Origin: Bryobacteraceae bacterium
Lineage (GTDB): Bacteria; Acidobacteriota; Terriglobia; Bryobacterales; Bryobacteraceae
DNA length: 64,000 nucleotides
Reading direction: 5' to 3'
Assembly: GCA_026129905.1 (NCBI GenBank)
Contig: JAHCHE010000005.1
Coordinates: 248,001-312,000 of the forward strand
Part shown: positions 35,872 through 44,691 of the stretch, piece after piece
How positions within the stretch are numbered: position 1 is the stretch's first letter
Layout: each line of letters starts with the position of its first letter
Program-made: the position numbers and the translations under genes
Notes under the pieces: model-generated
Databases searched by the model: none
What the model was told of the DNA's origin: nothing
What the model saw: only the letters and a program-made list of their open reading frames with translations

Positions 35872-37245
35872 GTGCGGATTGTTCTTGTCTCCACCTATGA
35901 TCTGGGCCGCCAGCCGTTCGGATTGGCATCGCCGGCCGCGATCCTGGGCGCCGACGGCCACAACGTCACCTGCGTCGATCTCGCGGTGGGGAGCGCTCAC
36001 GCGGAGGCGCTCGCTTCGGCGGACCTGATCGCCTTCCACCTTCCGATGCACACGGCCACCCGGTTGGCCGCGCCGTTGATTCAGAAGGTCCGGCAGCGCA
36101 ACCCTGAGGCCTGGCTGTGCTGCTACGGGCTGTACGCGCCTCTGAACGAGGAATTGCTTCTCGGCCTGGGCGTGCGCACGCTGGTGGGCGGCGAATTCGA
36201 GGAAGGCTTGCGCCGGCTGGCACGACGGCTGGCACACGGCGACCGCGACATCGCGCCGGGCGCGCTCGTGTCGCTGGAGCGCATCGGGTTCCTGCCGCCG
36301 GAACGGAAGTCGCTGCCGCCGCTCGATCATTACGCGAAGCTGCGCGTCGACGGCGTCCGAAAAACCGTCGGGTACACGGAGGCGAGCCGCGGTTGCAAGC
36401 ACCAGTGCCGCCACTGCCCGGTCGTACCGGTGTATCAGGGGCATTTTCGGATCGTGCCTCCGGACGTGGTTTTCGCCGACGTCCGCGCACAGGCGGCCGC
36501 GGGCGCCCGGCACATCACGTTCGGCGACCCCGATTTCTTCAACGGCCCCAAACACGCCGTTCAACTTGTGGAGCGTTTCCACCGCGAGTTCCCCGAACTC
36601 ACGTACGACGCGACGATCAAGATCGAGCACCTTCGCCGTCACCGCGACCTGCTGCCGCTGTTGAGGGAGACGGGCTGCCTGTTCGTGACCAGCGCAGTGG
36701 AGTCGATTGACGACGACACGCTGCGTAAACTCGACAAGGGCCACACGCGGGCCGACTTCATCAAGGTAGTGGAGAGCTTTCGCGACGCAGCGCTGGACCT
36801 GGCGCCGACCTTCATCCCGTTCACGCCCTGGACAACGCGGGAAAGCTATCGCGAACTGCTGCGCCTGATCGCCGAGCTGGGCCTGATCGAAAACGTCGCG
36901 CCGGTGCAGCTTGCCCTGCGGCTGCTGATCACTTCCGGGTCGAGGCTGCTGGAGCTGGAGGAGATCCGCGCGTTGGTAAAGGGCTTCGACGAAACCGCGC
37001 TGGTTTACCGTTGGAAGCACCCGGACCCGGCTGTGGACGCGCTGGCCGCCCGTTTGCTGAAACTCGTCGCAGAGGAGCAGCGAACCGGGTCGCGGCGAAC
37101 CACATTCGCGCGGATTTGGGAAACCGCTTTCGGCAAACCATTTCCGGACGACCGCGATCGCGTGGCACGGGCCGCCATCCCCTACCTGGAAGAGCCCTGG
37201 TACTGTTGAGCCGAGCCCACCGAAGGGCAGTTTGCCCTTATATAA
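35872..37245 (+). CDS. B12-binding domain radical SAM protein with Sec-containing CUAEP tail (probable selenoprotein)
   Basis: The first 445 residues end at an in-frame TGA (37207-37209). Reading that TGA as selenocysteine continues the frame for 12 codons to TAA (37243-37245), giving 457 aa with the tail Cys445-Sec446-Ala-Glu-Pro. The N-terminal ~120 residues form a Rossmann-like B12-binding domain (without DxHxxG). The radical SAM cluster motif is C175-x3-C179-x2-C182 (RGCKHQCRHCP). An NCBI family name from memory, 'CUAEP/CCAEP-tail radical SAM (seleno)protein', fits exactly; no lookup was done. A hairpin at 37223-37239 is a candidate SECIS. Translation starts with GTG at 35872, with GATGGGA upstream. 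The ordinary interpretation is a 445-aa protein ending in Cys at a true stop. Substrate is unknown. Confidence 0.85.
37207..37209 (+). other. Candidate selenocysteine codon UGA
   Basis: TGA follows TGT (Cys445) and precedes GCC GAG CCC, so reading through gives Cys-Sec-Ala-Glu-Pro. Selenocysteine next to cysteine resembles redox-active dithiol/selenosulfide pairs near protein ends. The codon is 18 nt before the inner part of the hairpin at 37223. Confidence 0.8.
37223..37239 (+). promoter_or_regulatory. Candidate bacterial SECIS hairpin
   Basis: AAGGGCA (37223-37229), loop GTT (37230-37232), TGCCCTT (37233-37239): a perfect 7-bp stem with a three-nucleotide loop that begins with G. The distance from the UGA to the loop is 20 nt. 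Known bacterial SECIS elements have a small apical loop with a G in the first two positions and lie roughly 16-37 nt after the UGA, so the geometry fits. It could also function as a weak terminator, but it is followed by ATATAAT rather than a U-tract. Confidence 0.7.
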
Positions 37246-37246
37246 T
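37241..37246 (+). promoter_or_regulatory. -10-like TATAAT before the FG-GAP gene
   Basis: A perfect TATAAT lies 39 nt before ATG 37286 and overlaps the TAA stop of the selenoprotein reading. No convincing -35 is visible, since the upstream region is the SECIS stem and CCCACC. Confidence 0.4.
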
Positions 37247-37285
37247 GTCCCCAGTTCCAACACTGTCGGACTGGGGACCGAAACG

Positions 37286-40276
37286 ATGACCGGCGGCTTC
37301 TGCTCACGCGCGATCTGTTTGTTCCTTTTTGTCGGCGCGCTTCCGTGCGCCGCGCAGTTCGGTAAGAAGAGTCCCTGCAAGCTCGACTACGAGGGCTGGA
37401 CCACGGTCGTCGGGTTCACCTACAACAAGGTCAAGGTCCGAAAGGCCAAAGACCAGAAGAAAGCAGGCTCCGTGTTTGCCGAGGTCACCAGCGACGGGGC
37501 GACAAGCACCGTGGAGCTCAAGGAATCGGAGTGGACCGCGGCGATAACGGGGTGCGATTGGGGGCTGGTACCGCAGGGCGTGAAGGACAAGCTCGGGATA
37601 CCAGACGCCACGGCGGTCCGCGGGGAAGCGACTATGGCGTCGCTCGACTTCGACACGGGCGACCTGGACGGGGACGGGCGCGAGGATCATGTGAAGGTTT
37701 CGGCGCGCACGGGCAGCCTGATCGTCGAGTTGATGATGAGCGACGGGCGCCTGGGACCTCGAGTCAACTACTCCGCGGGCGCCAACCCGCAGGCGGTTCT
37801 ACTGGCGGACTTCAACAATGACGGCCCTCTCGACGCGGTGGTCGCCAACGGCGGGGCGTTCGGCCAGAATAACGGAAGCGTTTCCGTCCTGATCGGGAAC
37901 GGGGACGGGACGTTTCGCGCCGCGGTGGAATATGCGCAGGGAGGATCCGCTTCTTCGCTGGCGGTGGCGGACTTCAACGGCGACGGGCGCGCGGACGTGG
38001 CTGCGACAAAAGAAGCGGCGAACGGCGGCGCCGGAAGCGTGGCGGTTCTGCTTGGCCGGGGGGATGGGACGTTCAGCGCGCCGGCCACGTACCCGGTTGA
38101 AGCCGGGCCGCGGTCGATCGTCGCGGCGGATTTTACCGGCAATCGGCGCCTGGATCTCGCCGTCGCTAATCGCGATGGAAACAGCGTGTCGTTGCTGCCC
38201 GGCGACGGGAACGGCGGTTTTGGAGCGGCGGTCCGCACGGCGGTGGGACCGCAACCGGAGTACCTGGCGGCGATCGATTCCGACATCGACGGCAGGTGGG
38301 ACCTGGTGATCCTGCACCAGACGTCGGGAACGCTGTCGGCGTGGCTGGGGCAGGCGGACGGCCGGTTCCGGGCGACGGGCCGGTACCTGACCGGCGTCGA
38401 TATCGGGTCGTTCGTCATCGTGCAGCACGAGGACGATCCCCCGGTGCTCCTGGCGCCGGACGCCGCGGGCAAGCGAATGCTGATCCATGCCGTGAACCTG
38501 GATGGAACGCTGACGGGAGCGCCAGCTTATACGGTGGGGCCGAGTCCCGGCGCGTTTGCCGCGGGCGACTTCAACGGCGACAACCGGCCCGACATCGCCG
38601 TCACGGAAACGGGGCCCAGACTGTCGCTGCTGCTCAGCCGGGCGGGCGGAGGGTTCGAAGAGGCGCGCACGGTTGCGATCGAAAGCGCAGCCGGCGCGAT
38701 CGCCGCTGGAGACTTCAACGGCGACACGCGCGCGGACCTGGCCGTCGCCTCGGCAAACCGGATCGCGATCCTGCTGGGCGGGGGCAACGGTTCGTTTCAG
38801 CCCGGCACAGGTCTGGCGGGCGTCGCAAGCCCCGCGGCCCTGTGCGTCCTGGATGCGAACAACGACGGGCGCCCGGACCTGGCGCTGGTCAACTTCCAGC
38901 GGGAGGGCAGCGTCTCGGTGTACATCGGCAACGGCGACGGGACGTTCCGGGCGACCGCAAGCTATCCCACGGGATTCTTCCCGCAATCCGCGACCGCGGG
39001 CGACTTCAATCGGGACGGCCGCTCCGACCTCGTGGTGGTGAACGCGGGCAACGGCAATCCGGCCAGCGTGAGCGTGCTGATCGCGAACGCCGACGGCTCG
39101 ATGCAGCCGGCGGTGAACATCCCGGCGGGCACGGACGCGGCCGGCGCCGCGGTGGCCGATTTCAACGGCGACGGCGACCTGGACGTCGTGTTTTCCGGTT
39201 TGCTGGAAACCTCGCCGAACTTCCTCTTCCATGTATCGGTCGCGCCGGGGAACGGCAATGGGACATTTCAGCCGCTGGTCACGACGCGCGCCGGGGATCT
39301 GCCGGGCGCGGTGGCGGCGGGGGACTTCGACGGAGACGGCAAACAAGACCTGGTGGTGGCGCGCTGCTGCGGCGCCACCGATCTCGAGACTCTGGCAGGC
39401 AACGGCGACGGCACGTTCCGGCGGGCGTCCTTCCCGGGTGGAACCAATCCCATCGCCTTGGCCACGGCGGATTTCGATCGCGACGGGCAGCCCGACGTCG
39501 CGGTGCTGAACCAGCCGCGCGGAGGGATCAACGGCGTGGTGTGGATTCTGGAGAGCGGTCCGGCCCCGCTGCGAAACACGTCCGCGGCGACGAACACGGT
39601 CCGAACGCTGGCGCCGGATTCGATCGTGGCCGCTTACGGCGCCGGACTGGCCGATGCGACGGCGGTAGCGCCCACGGCGGACTGGCCGCAGACTCTGGGC
39701 GGCACGACGGTGACGGTGCGCGACGAAAGGGGCGCCACCCGTCCCTGCCGGATTTACTACGTGTCGCCGGGCCAAGTGAACTATCACCTGCCGGCGGAAA
39801 CGGCGCCGGGGTTCGCGGTGGTCACCATCACGTCGGGATCGGGCCGGGCGACGCGCGGGTTGATCCGGGTTGTGCCGACCTCGCCGGCGTTTTTCCTGGC
39901 GAACCGCAACGGCGCCGCAGCCGGCTTTGTCGTTCGGGCCCGACCGAACGGCGAGCAGGTGATGGAACAGACGGTGGTCCTCAACAATCTTGGCGACGTT
40001 GTGGCCCGCCAGATCACGCTGGGACCCGACAACGAGCAGGAGGTGCTGTTGCTATTCGGCACCTCCATCCGCGGCCGCGCGTCACTGAGCGACGTCACGG
40101 CGACCATCGGCGGCGTTCCGGCGACGGTGCTCTACGCCGGCCCGCAGAACGAGTACCCGGGGCTGGACCAGGTGAATATCTTGATCCCGAAAGCGCTGCG
40201 CGGCCGGGGGTTGGTGAACGTGGTCTTGTCGGCAGGCGGCAGCGAAGCGAACACGGTCAACATCCGGGTGTTCTGA
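37286..40276 (+). CDS. Exported FG-GAP/VCBS-repeat protein with Solibacter-type C-terminal domain (TIGR03437-like)
   Basis: ATG 37286 gives a signal peptide (about 25 aa, ending near PCAAQ) and an ~996-aa protein. A short unknown N-terminal region (to ~115) is followed by FG-GAP/VCBS repeats, each with an Asp-rich calcium-type loop (DFNGDGRADVA, DFNGDNRPDIA, DFDGDGKQDLVVA), probably a seven-bladed or longer propeller. The last ~225 residues (TLAPDSIVAAYGAGLADAT to the end) match the Solibacter uncharacterised C-terminal domain, with SPGQVNYHLPAET and LDQVNILIPKALRGRG as its marks. It is probably cell-surface or secreted. The frame from 37232 is a shadow start. Confidence 0.88.
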   Translation: MTGGFCSRAICLFLFVGALPCAAQFGKKSPCKLDYEGWTTVVGFTYNKVKVRKAKDQKKAGSVFAEVTSDGATSTVELKESEWTAAITGCDWGLVPQGVKDKLGIPDATAVRGEATMASLDFDTGDLDGDGREDHVKVSARTGSLIVELMMSDGRLGPRVNYSAGANPQAVLLADFNNDGPLDAVVANGGAFGQNNGSVSVLIGNGDGTFRAAVEYAQGGSASSLAVADFNGDGRADVAATKEAANGGAGSVAVLLGRGDGTFSAPATYPVEAGPRSIVAADFTGNRRLDLAVANRDGNSVSLLPGDGNGGFGAAVRTAVGPQPEYLAAIDSDIDGRWDLVILHQTSGTLSAWLGQADGRFRATGRYLTGVDIGSFVIVQHEDDPPVLLAPDAAGKRMLIHAVNLDGTLTGAPAYTVGPSPGAFAAGDFNGDNRPDIAVTETGPRLSLLLSRAGGGFEEARTVAIESAAGAIAAGDFNGDTRADLAVASANRIAILLGGGNGSFQPGTGLAGVASPAALCVLDANNDGRPDLALVNFQREGSVSVYIGNGDGTFRATASYPTGFFPQSATAGDFNRDGRSDLVVVNAGNGNPASVSVLIANADGSMQPAVNIPAGTDAAGAAVADFNGDGDLDVVFSGLLETSPNFLFHVSVAPGNGNGTFQPLVTTRAGDLPGAVAAGDFDGDGKQDLVVARCCGATDLETLAGNGDGTFRRASFPGGTNPIALATADFDRDGQPDVAVLNQPRGGINGVVWILESGPAPLRNTSAATNTVRTLAPDSIVAAYGAGLADATAVAPTADWPQTLGGTTVTVRDERGATRPCRIYYVSPGQVNYHLPAETAPGFAVVTITSGSGRATRGLIRVVPTSPAFFLANRNGAAAGFVVRARPNGEQVMEQTVVLNNLGDVVARQITLGPDNEQEVLLLFGTSIRGRASLSDVTATIGGVPATVLYAGPQNEYPGLDQVNILIPKALRGRGLVNVVLSAGGSEANTVNIRVF

Positions 40277-40370
40277 ACGGGAGCGGCGTCCGCGCGCTCG
40301 TTTTTCCAAGGTTCAGGCCATCATTCGGGACATGGAATGAAAGCGCCCGGCAGCGGGATTCAGCGGGTGA

Positions 40371-41627
40371 ATGCTGGGTTCTGCTTCAAACGTAAAGAGC
40401 GATTCCAAAACAGCCACGACGGCGGGTGCGAGGCGCGCGCCGCGGGTTGCGATGTTGCTCGCGGCCATTGCCGCCACCGCCTGGGCGCAATCGCCGGTCG
40501 ACCCAGAGAAGACCGCGGGCCAGGCATGGATTCTGACGTTCGAGCGCGACCTGACCGAGACGGGAGGCGGAGGCGAACTGGCCTGCCGGGTGGACCGCGT
40601 GGCGCCGGGCCTGGATCTGTCGTTGCGCTACCGCGCCGGTTATTACGCCGCTCTGCCCACGTCGCAATTCCCGCCCGCCCCGACGAGTTTCAGCGTCGGC
40701 ATGCGCGTGACACCCGCGGATGGAAGCGGCGCGTACTACTTCGCGCAGTTGGCGTATGTCCCAGCGGCGCCGCGCGGCCCGGACATTGTCATGAATTTCA
40801 GCGGCGGCTTCGAACCTGGCGAGGGCGCCTATCGCGTGGACTGGCTGCTGCGCGACGAGCGCGGCCGGCGATGCCGGAAGAGTTGGGAGTTCAAGCTGGC
40901 GGTGGACGTGGCGACCGCCTCGATCGTCGCGCCGCCCGCTCCGGGAACGGTGCGGCGGTTGATGCGCGAGGCGCCGCCGTTCCGGGGCTCCCGGCAACCG
41001 TATCGTGTGGCGATCGTGCTCAACGTTTCGCCCCTGTCGCCAACAGCGGCGCGGCTGAGCGAGAAAGAGCAGGACGCGCTGCTGGCGACGTTGAACACCC
41101 TGTTTGAAGCGGCGCCATTCGAAGCGGTCTTGCTTTCCGTCGTCAGTCTGCCGAAGCGGCGGGAGGTCTACCGTTCGGAAAGACCGGTCGCGGAAAGCCG
41201 GGCGGACCTGGCGCGGGAAATGGCGAAGCTGGAATTCGCGACCGTGGCTTTGAATAGCCTAAGAAGGCCTCATAATCATGTCTACCTTCTGGCGGACGCG
41301 ATGCAGGCGGCGGCTGGAAACGCCGATCCTGATGCAGTAGTCGTCATCAGCCACAACACAGGTGAGACTGGCCGGATCCCGCAGCGTCTGGTGGAGCAGG
41401 TTTCCGGGCGAAGGCCCATGTTGTTCTACCTGCAACTGAACGACTACGGGTCGGACCTGCTGCCCGACACCATCGAGAAGTTCACCAAAGCGGCGGGCGG
41501 GCGCGTATTCGAGATCTACAAGCCGAAGCACCTGGCGCTGGCGCTGCGGAACATGGTGGAAGCCCTGGAGCGCAGCAAGGCGGCGCACGTCGCCATCGGG
41601 CCCGGACGGCCGGCGGGCGGACTGTAG
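40371..41627 (+). CDS. Exported VWA-like protein of the acidobacterial type, function unknown
   Basis: The 418-aa protein has a long N-terminal leader: a basic region (KVKSDSK..GARRAPR) and hydrophobic core (residues 28-41, LLAAIAATAWA). A shorter start at ATG 40452 would remove the basic part. The middle (about 45-225) is an all-beta domain (GYYAALPTSQFPP). The C-terminal half has alternating strands and helices and a NHVYLLADAMQAAA/VVVISHNTG pattern like the VWA-related proteins of Acidobacteria (TIGR03436 group), although the MIDAS residues DxSxS are not present. It follows the FG-GAP gene by 94 bp. Function unknown. Confidence 0.6.
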   Translation: MLGSASNVKSDSKTATTAGARRAPRVAMLLAAIAATAWAQSPVDPEKTAGQAWILTFERDLTETGGGGELACRVDRVAPGLDLSLRYRAGYYAALPTSQFPPAPTSFSVGMRVTPADGSGAYYFAQLAYVPAAPRGPDIVMNFSGGFEPGEGAYRVDWLLRDERGRRCRKSWEFKLAVDVATASIVAPPAPGTVRRLMREAPPFRGSRQPYRVAIVLNVSPLSPTAARLSEKEQDALLATLNTLFEAAPFEAVLLSVVSLPKRREVYRSERPVAESRADLAREMAKLEFATVALNSLRRPHNHVYLLADAMQAAAGNADPDAVVVISHNTGETGRIPQRLVEQVSGRRPMLFYLQLNDYGSDLLPDTIEKFTKAAGGRVFEIYKPKHLALALRNMVEALERSKAAHVAIGPGRPAGGL

Positions 41628-41628
41628 C

Positions 41629-41642
41629 GCCGGCGCGCCGGC
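41629..41642. terminator. 14-nt palindrome between convergent stops
   Basis: GCCGGCGCGCCGGC is self-complementary and lies exactly between the stop of the VWA-like gene and the stop of the oligopeptidase gene. As RNA it would form a short GC hairpin. It has no U-tract, so the terminator role is inference from its position. Confidence 0.35.
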
Positions 41643-43750
41643 TACCGCTTGATTCCCGCGCGGTCGAGCAGAAACGAGTAGCGGAACGCTCGTTCGCGAT
41701 ACCGGTCGTCGCGTGCGGACAGGCCGCCATGCCCGGATTGCATTTCCGTCTTCAGCAGCAAAAGGTTGTCATCCTGCTTCACCGCGCGGAGTCGGGCCAC
41801 CCACTTGGCGGGCTCCCAGTACTGCACCTGCGAATCGTTGAGGCCGGTAGTGACGAGCAGATTTGGATAGCGGGCCGGCGCCGTCTGGTCGTAGGGCGAG
41901 TACGACAGCATGTAATCGTAGTATTGCTTGTCGTTCGGGTTGCCCCACTCGTCGTACTCGTTGGTGGTGAGCGGAATGCTGTCGTCGAGCATAGTGGTGA
42001 CCACGTCGACAAACGGCACTTCCGCAACGATGCCGGTGAACAGGTCGGGCCGCATGGTCATCACCGCGCCCATCAGCAGCCCGCCGGCGCTGCCGCCCCA
42101 GGCGAACGTCCGGCGCGGGTCCACGTATTTTTGCCGGACAAGATGCTCGGCGCTGTCGATGAAATCGGTGAAGGTGTTCTTCTTCTTGAGCAGCTTGCCG
42201 TCTTCGTACCACGCGCGGCCCAGTTCCTGGCCGCCACGGATGTGGGCGATGGCGTAAACAAAGCCCCGGTCGAGCAGGCTGATGGCGTAGCTGTCGAACG
42301 CCGGCTCCGTGCTGTTGCCGTAGGAGCCATACCCCCGCTGGAGCAGCGCCCTTGTCCCGTCTCTTTCAAACGGCGCGCGATAGACGACGGAAATCGGAAT
42401 GCGTGCCCCGTCGCGCGCCGGCGCCCAGATCCGTTCCGTCCGGTAATTCGCCGGGTCGAAACCGCCGCCGATCTCGTCGCGCTTCACCAGTTTCTTCTCC
42501 CGCCTGGTCATGTCGTAGTCGTAAACCGAGGGCGGAGTGGCGAGAGAGGAGTAAGCGTAGCGGACGACGGTGGTGTTGACCTCGTAATTGTCGGTGAGAG
42601 ACGCGGTGTAGGCAGGCTCGCCAAAGTCGATGTCGTACTCTCCGGTACCCGACCACGGAATCACGCGGAGCCGGCGCAGACCCTCCTTACGTTCGGAAAC
42701 GACGAGGTGGTCCTTGAAGAGCTCGAAGCCGTCGAGCAGCGCGTCCTCGCGGTGGGCAATCACTTCTCGCCAGTTCTCCACCTCGTTCCGGCCGACGGAG
42801 GTTTTCATCAAGCGAAAATTCCGGGCATCGAGGTTCGTCCGGATGAAGAAGTGGTCTTTGTAGTGATCGAGTTCGTACTCGTGATCGCGCCTACGCGGCA
42901 GGAAGACCTGGAACGAGCCGCGCGGCGTGCCGGCGTCGAGGTAGCGAAACTCCGAGCTGAGCGTCTGCTGGGAAGCGATCATGATGTACTTGTCTGACTT
43001 CGTTCGAAAAACGTGACAGCGGAACGTGTCGTCCTTCTCTTCAAACACCAGTTCGTCGTTGGCCGGATCGGTTCCCAGTTCGTGCCGAAAAATGCGCCAG
43101 GATCGGAGCGTCACCGGGTCCTGTTTTGCGTAGAAGAAGGTGCGGTTGTCGGCGGCCCAGGCGAGGTTGCTGGTGACGTCCGCGATAACGTCGGGAAGAT
43201 GCTCGCCGGTGCGGAGATTCTTCACCCGGATCGTGTAGAAACGCCGCCCGCCGGTGTCAACCGGGTAAGCCATCAGGTCGTGGCCGGGACTCACTTGAAG
43301 TTCTCCCACCGAGCAAAACACATGGCCGGCGGCAACCTCGTTGACGTCGAGAATCACTTCCTCGGGCGCTTCCAGCGAACCCTTCTTCCGGCAGTGAACC
43401 GGATAGTCCTGCCCGGCGACATCCCGCTTGTAGTAGAAGTAACCCTCCTTTCGATAGGGCGCGGAAACGTCGGTTTGGGGGATCCGCTCCTTGAATTCGC
43501 GGACGAGCGTCTCCTGAAGTTCCGCGGTGTGAGCCATCGCGGCCGCCACGTAGGCGTTCTCCGCTTCCAGGTAGCGGATCACCTCCGGATTTTCGCGATC
43601 GCGGAGCCAGTAGTACCCATCGGTGCGTACGTGCCCGTGCATCTCGAGGCGATGCGGCTCCGCCTTGGCGGCGGGCGGCCTGCTTCGGGAACAAGCGGGA
43701 ATCAACGCGGCGCAGCCGCACAGACAAAGGATGCGACGAAGGGGGATCAA
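41642..43750 (-). CDS. ptrB: Oligopeptidase B (S9A prolyl oligopeptidase family), lipoprotein
   Basis: This 702-aa enzyme starts at TTG 43750 with AGGAGA 6 nt upstream. The N terminus (IPLRRILCLCGCAALIPAC) reads as a lipoprotein signal with a lipobox-like LIPAC, Cys20. A beta-propeller lid covers residues ~80-430 and the alpha/beta hydrolase domain the rest. Catalytic Ser is in WGGSAGGLLMG, Asp in TTGLNDSQVQYWEP, His in SGHGGLSARD; GRAWYEDGKLLKKKNTFTDF is the oligopeptidase B signature. The enzyme cleaves peptides after Lys/Arg. Most homologs are cytosolic, so a lipid-anchored form in the periplasm is noteworthy. Length is normal for the family. Confidence 0.92.
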   Translation of the reverse strand: MIPLRRILCLCGCAALIPACSRSRPPAAKAEPHRLEMHGHVRTDGYYWLRDRENPEVIRYLEAENAYVAAAMAHTAELQETLVREFKERIPQTDVSAPYRKEGYFYYKRDVAGQDYPVHCRKKGSLEAPEEVILDVNEVAAGHVFCSVGELQVSPGHDLMAYPVDTGGRRFYTIRVKNLRTGEHLPDVIADVTSNLAWAADNRTFFYAKQDPVTLRSWRIFRHELGTDPANDELVFEEKDDTFRCHVFRTKSDKYIMIASQQTLSSEFRYLDAGTPRGSFQVFLPRRRDHEYELDHYKDHFFIRTNLDARNFRLMKTSVGRNEVENWREVIAHREDALLDGFELFKDHLVVSERKEGLRRLRVIPWSGTGEYDIDFGEPAYTASLTDNYEVNTTVVRYAYSSLATPPSVYDYDMTRREKKLVKRDEIGGGFDPANYRTERIWAPARDGARIPISVVYRAPFERDGTRALLQRGYGSYGNSTEPAFDSYAISLLDRGFVYAIAHIRGGQELGRAWYEDGKLLKKKNTFTDFIDSAEHLVRQKYVDPRRTFAWGGSAGGLLMGAVMTMRPDLFTGIVAEVPFVDVVTTMLDDSIPLTTNEYDEWGNPNDKQYYDYMLSYSPYDQTAPARYPNLLVTTGLNDSQVQYWEPAKWVARLRAVKQDDNLLLLKTEMQSGHGGLSARDDRYRERAFRYSFLLDRAGIKR

Positions 43751-43848
43751 ACGATTCTCCTGACTAAGCCGTTATGATAGACGAACCGAGGCCCCCTTTT
43801 CAGAGAAACGGACGCCGATGTCGCGCGCCGGCCCCGACATCTGGGGCG

Positions 43849-43934
43849 GGATCTCATCCAGGATCTCATCCCGCGCGGCGGTTCCCAACCGCCGCCGGTC
43901 CGATCGGCCATCGGCCTGCAGGTTGCCTTCGGCC
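43849..43934 (-). repeat. Intergenic palindromic repeat, copy B (includes an inner tandem duplication)
   Basis: Read on the minus strand it shares GGCCGAAGGCAACCTGC (43918-43934) and the palindrome GGCGGTT, loop GGG, AACCGCC (43877-43893) with the copy at 50605. The GGATGAGATCC element occurs twice here in tandem (43850-43871, 11 nt each). The remainder of 43751-44032 shows no gene. Confidence 0.75.
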
Positions 43935-44032
43935 AACCTATCGGCATGGCCCGCGGGGCCACCAAAAGGGATGAAGACTTTCGACGGCGCCCCACACCGC
44001 AGCTTGAAACGGTTATCTCCTGACAATCGCCC

Positions 44033-44560
44033 TTAGTTCACCGTCAGGTCGAACGCGGCGCGATCGTGGTAGCTTCCGACGTCAAACGAGTTCCGCATGA
44101 GCAGGAAGCAGTTCCCGATGTAGATCCCCGGCCTCAGACCCGAGGGCACATCGATCGTGAAGTTCATGTTCGCATCCGAACCGGCGGCCACCTCGCACCG
44201 CTGGTAGTAATGTGTAAACCGCGGATCGGTTGATGTCAACGCCAGGTCCGAACTGCCGATGAAGTTCGCCGGTCCGAAGAAAAGATGTCCGAATAGCCAG
44301 AAACCCGAATAGCCGGTCGGATCGGGATTGTGAACGTAAGCTCGATACGTGGTCGTGCCGCCCGGAGAAGCGCCGCCCCAGCCCTGTGCGTAGAAATAAG
44401 GGGATTGCGACGTCTCGCCCTTGATCTTGCCCATCAGTTGCTCTCTGGCCAGCGCCTCAAACCGTTCGCGGCGCTCGGACGCCTCATTGCGCAAAAACTC
44501 GATCTTCTTTAGCAACATTTCGGCGACTTTCCGGGCGTCATCGTCGGACTTCACCGCCAT
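44033..44560 (-). CDS. Uncharacterised 175-aa protein (no signal peptide)
   Basis: ATG 44560 is chosen because AAGGAGGG lies 6 nt upstream; the 349-aa frame that runs to 45082 is an antisense extension into the dienelactone hydrolase gene. Residues 1-45 form a charged, probably coiled helix (ARKVAEMLLKKIEFLRNEASERRERFEALAREQ). The rest is beta-rich with many aromatics (YFYAQGWGGASPGGTTTYRAYVHNPDPTGYSGFWLF), a Gly/Phe-rich middle and Cys residues late in the chain (YYQRCEV, GNCFLL), suggesting a beta-sandwich domain. I do not recognise the family. It lies 131 bp before the dienelactone hydrolase gene end and 283 bp beyond the oligopeptidase start, so its context is uninformative. Confidence 0.6.
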   Translation of the reverse strand: MAVKSDDDARKVAEMLLKKIEFLRNEASERRERFEALAREQLMGKIKGETSQSPYFYAQGWGGASPGGTTTYRAYVHNPDPTGYSGFWLFGHLFFGPANFIGSSDLALTSTDPRFTHYYQRCEVAAGSDANMNFTIDVPSGLRPGIYIGNCFLLMRNSFDVGSYHDRAAFDLTVN

Positions 44561-44691
44561 AGAATTCCCTCCTTTACAGCAATTCAGTGAAAACCAGGTG
44601 ATATTTGTTACAAGCGAGAGGGTTCCGCGGGCGTCTCCGGCGGGACGGCGCCTTGCTCGCGCGTCGGAATTCCGGAAAAGCGAATGGGCCG

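Noticed and set aside
37223-37246. Rho-independent terminator after the radical SAM gene
   Set aside because: The hairpin is followed by ATATAAT and not a U-tract, and its distance and loop fit SECIS better; a dual role was not excluded.
35803-37380. N-terminal extension of the SDR frame by 526 residues
   Set aside because: It runs antisense to the radical SAM gene and lacks any domain; the SDR starts at 35802.
37799-39787. 662-aa minus-strand open frame
   Set aside because: Antisense to the FG-GAP gene; its repeats mirror the codon pattern of that gene.
43849-43871. Short tandem repeat as a CRISPR seed
   Set aside because: Only two copies of 11 nt without spacers of constant length.
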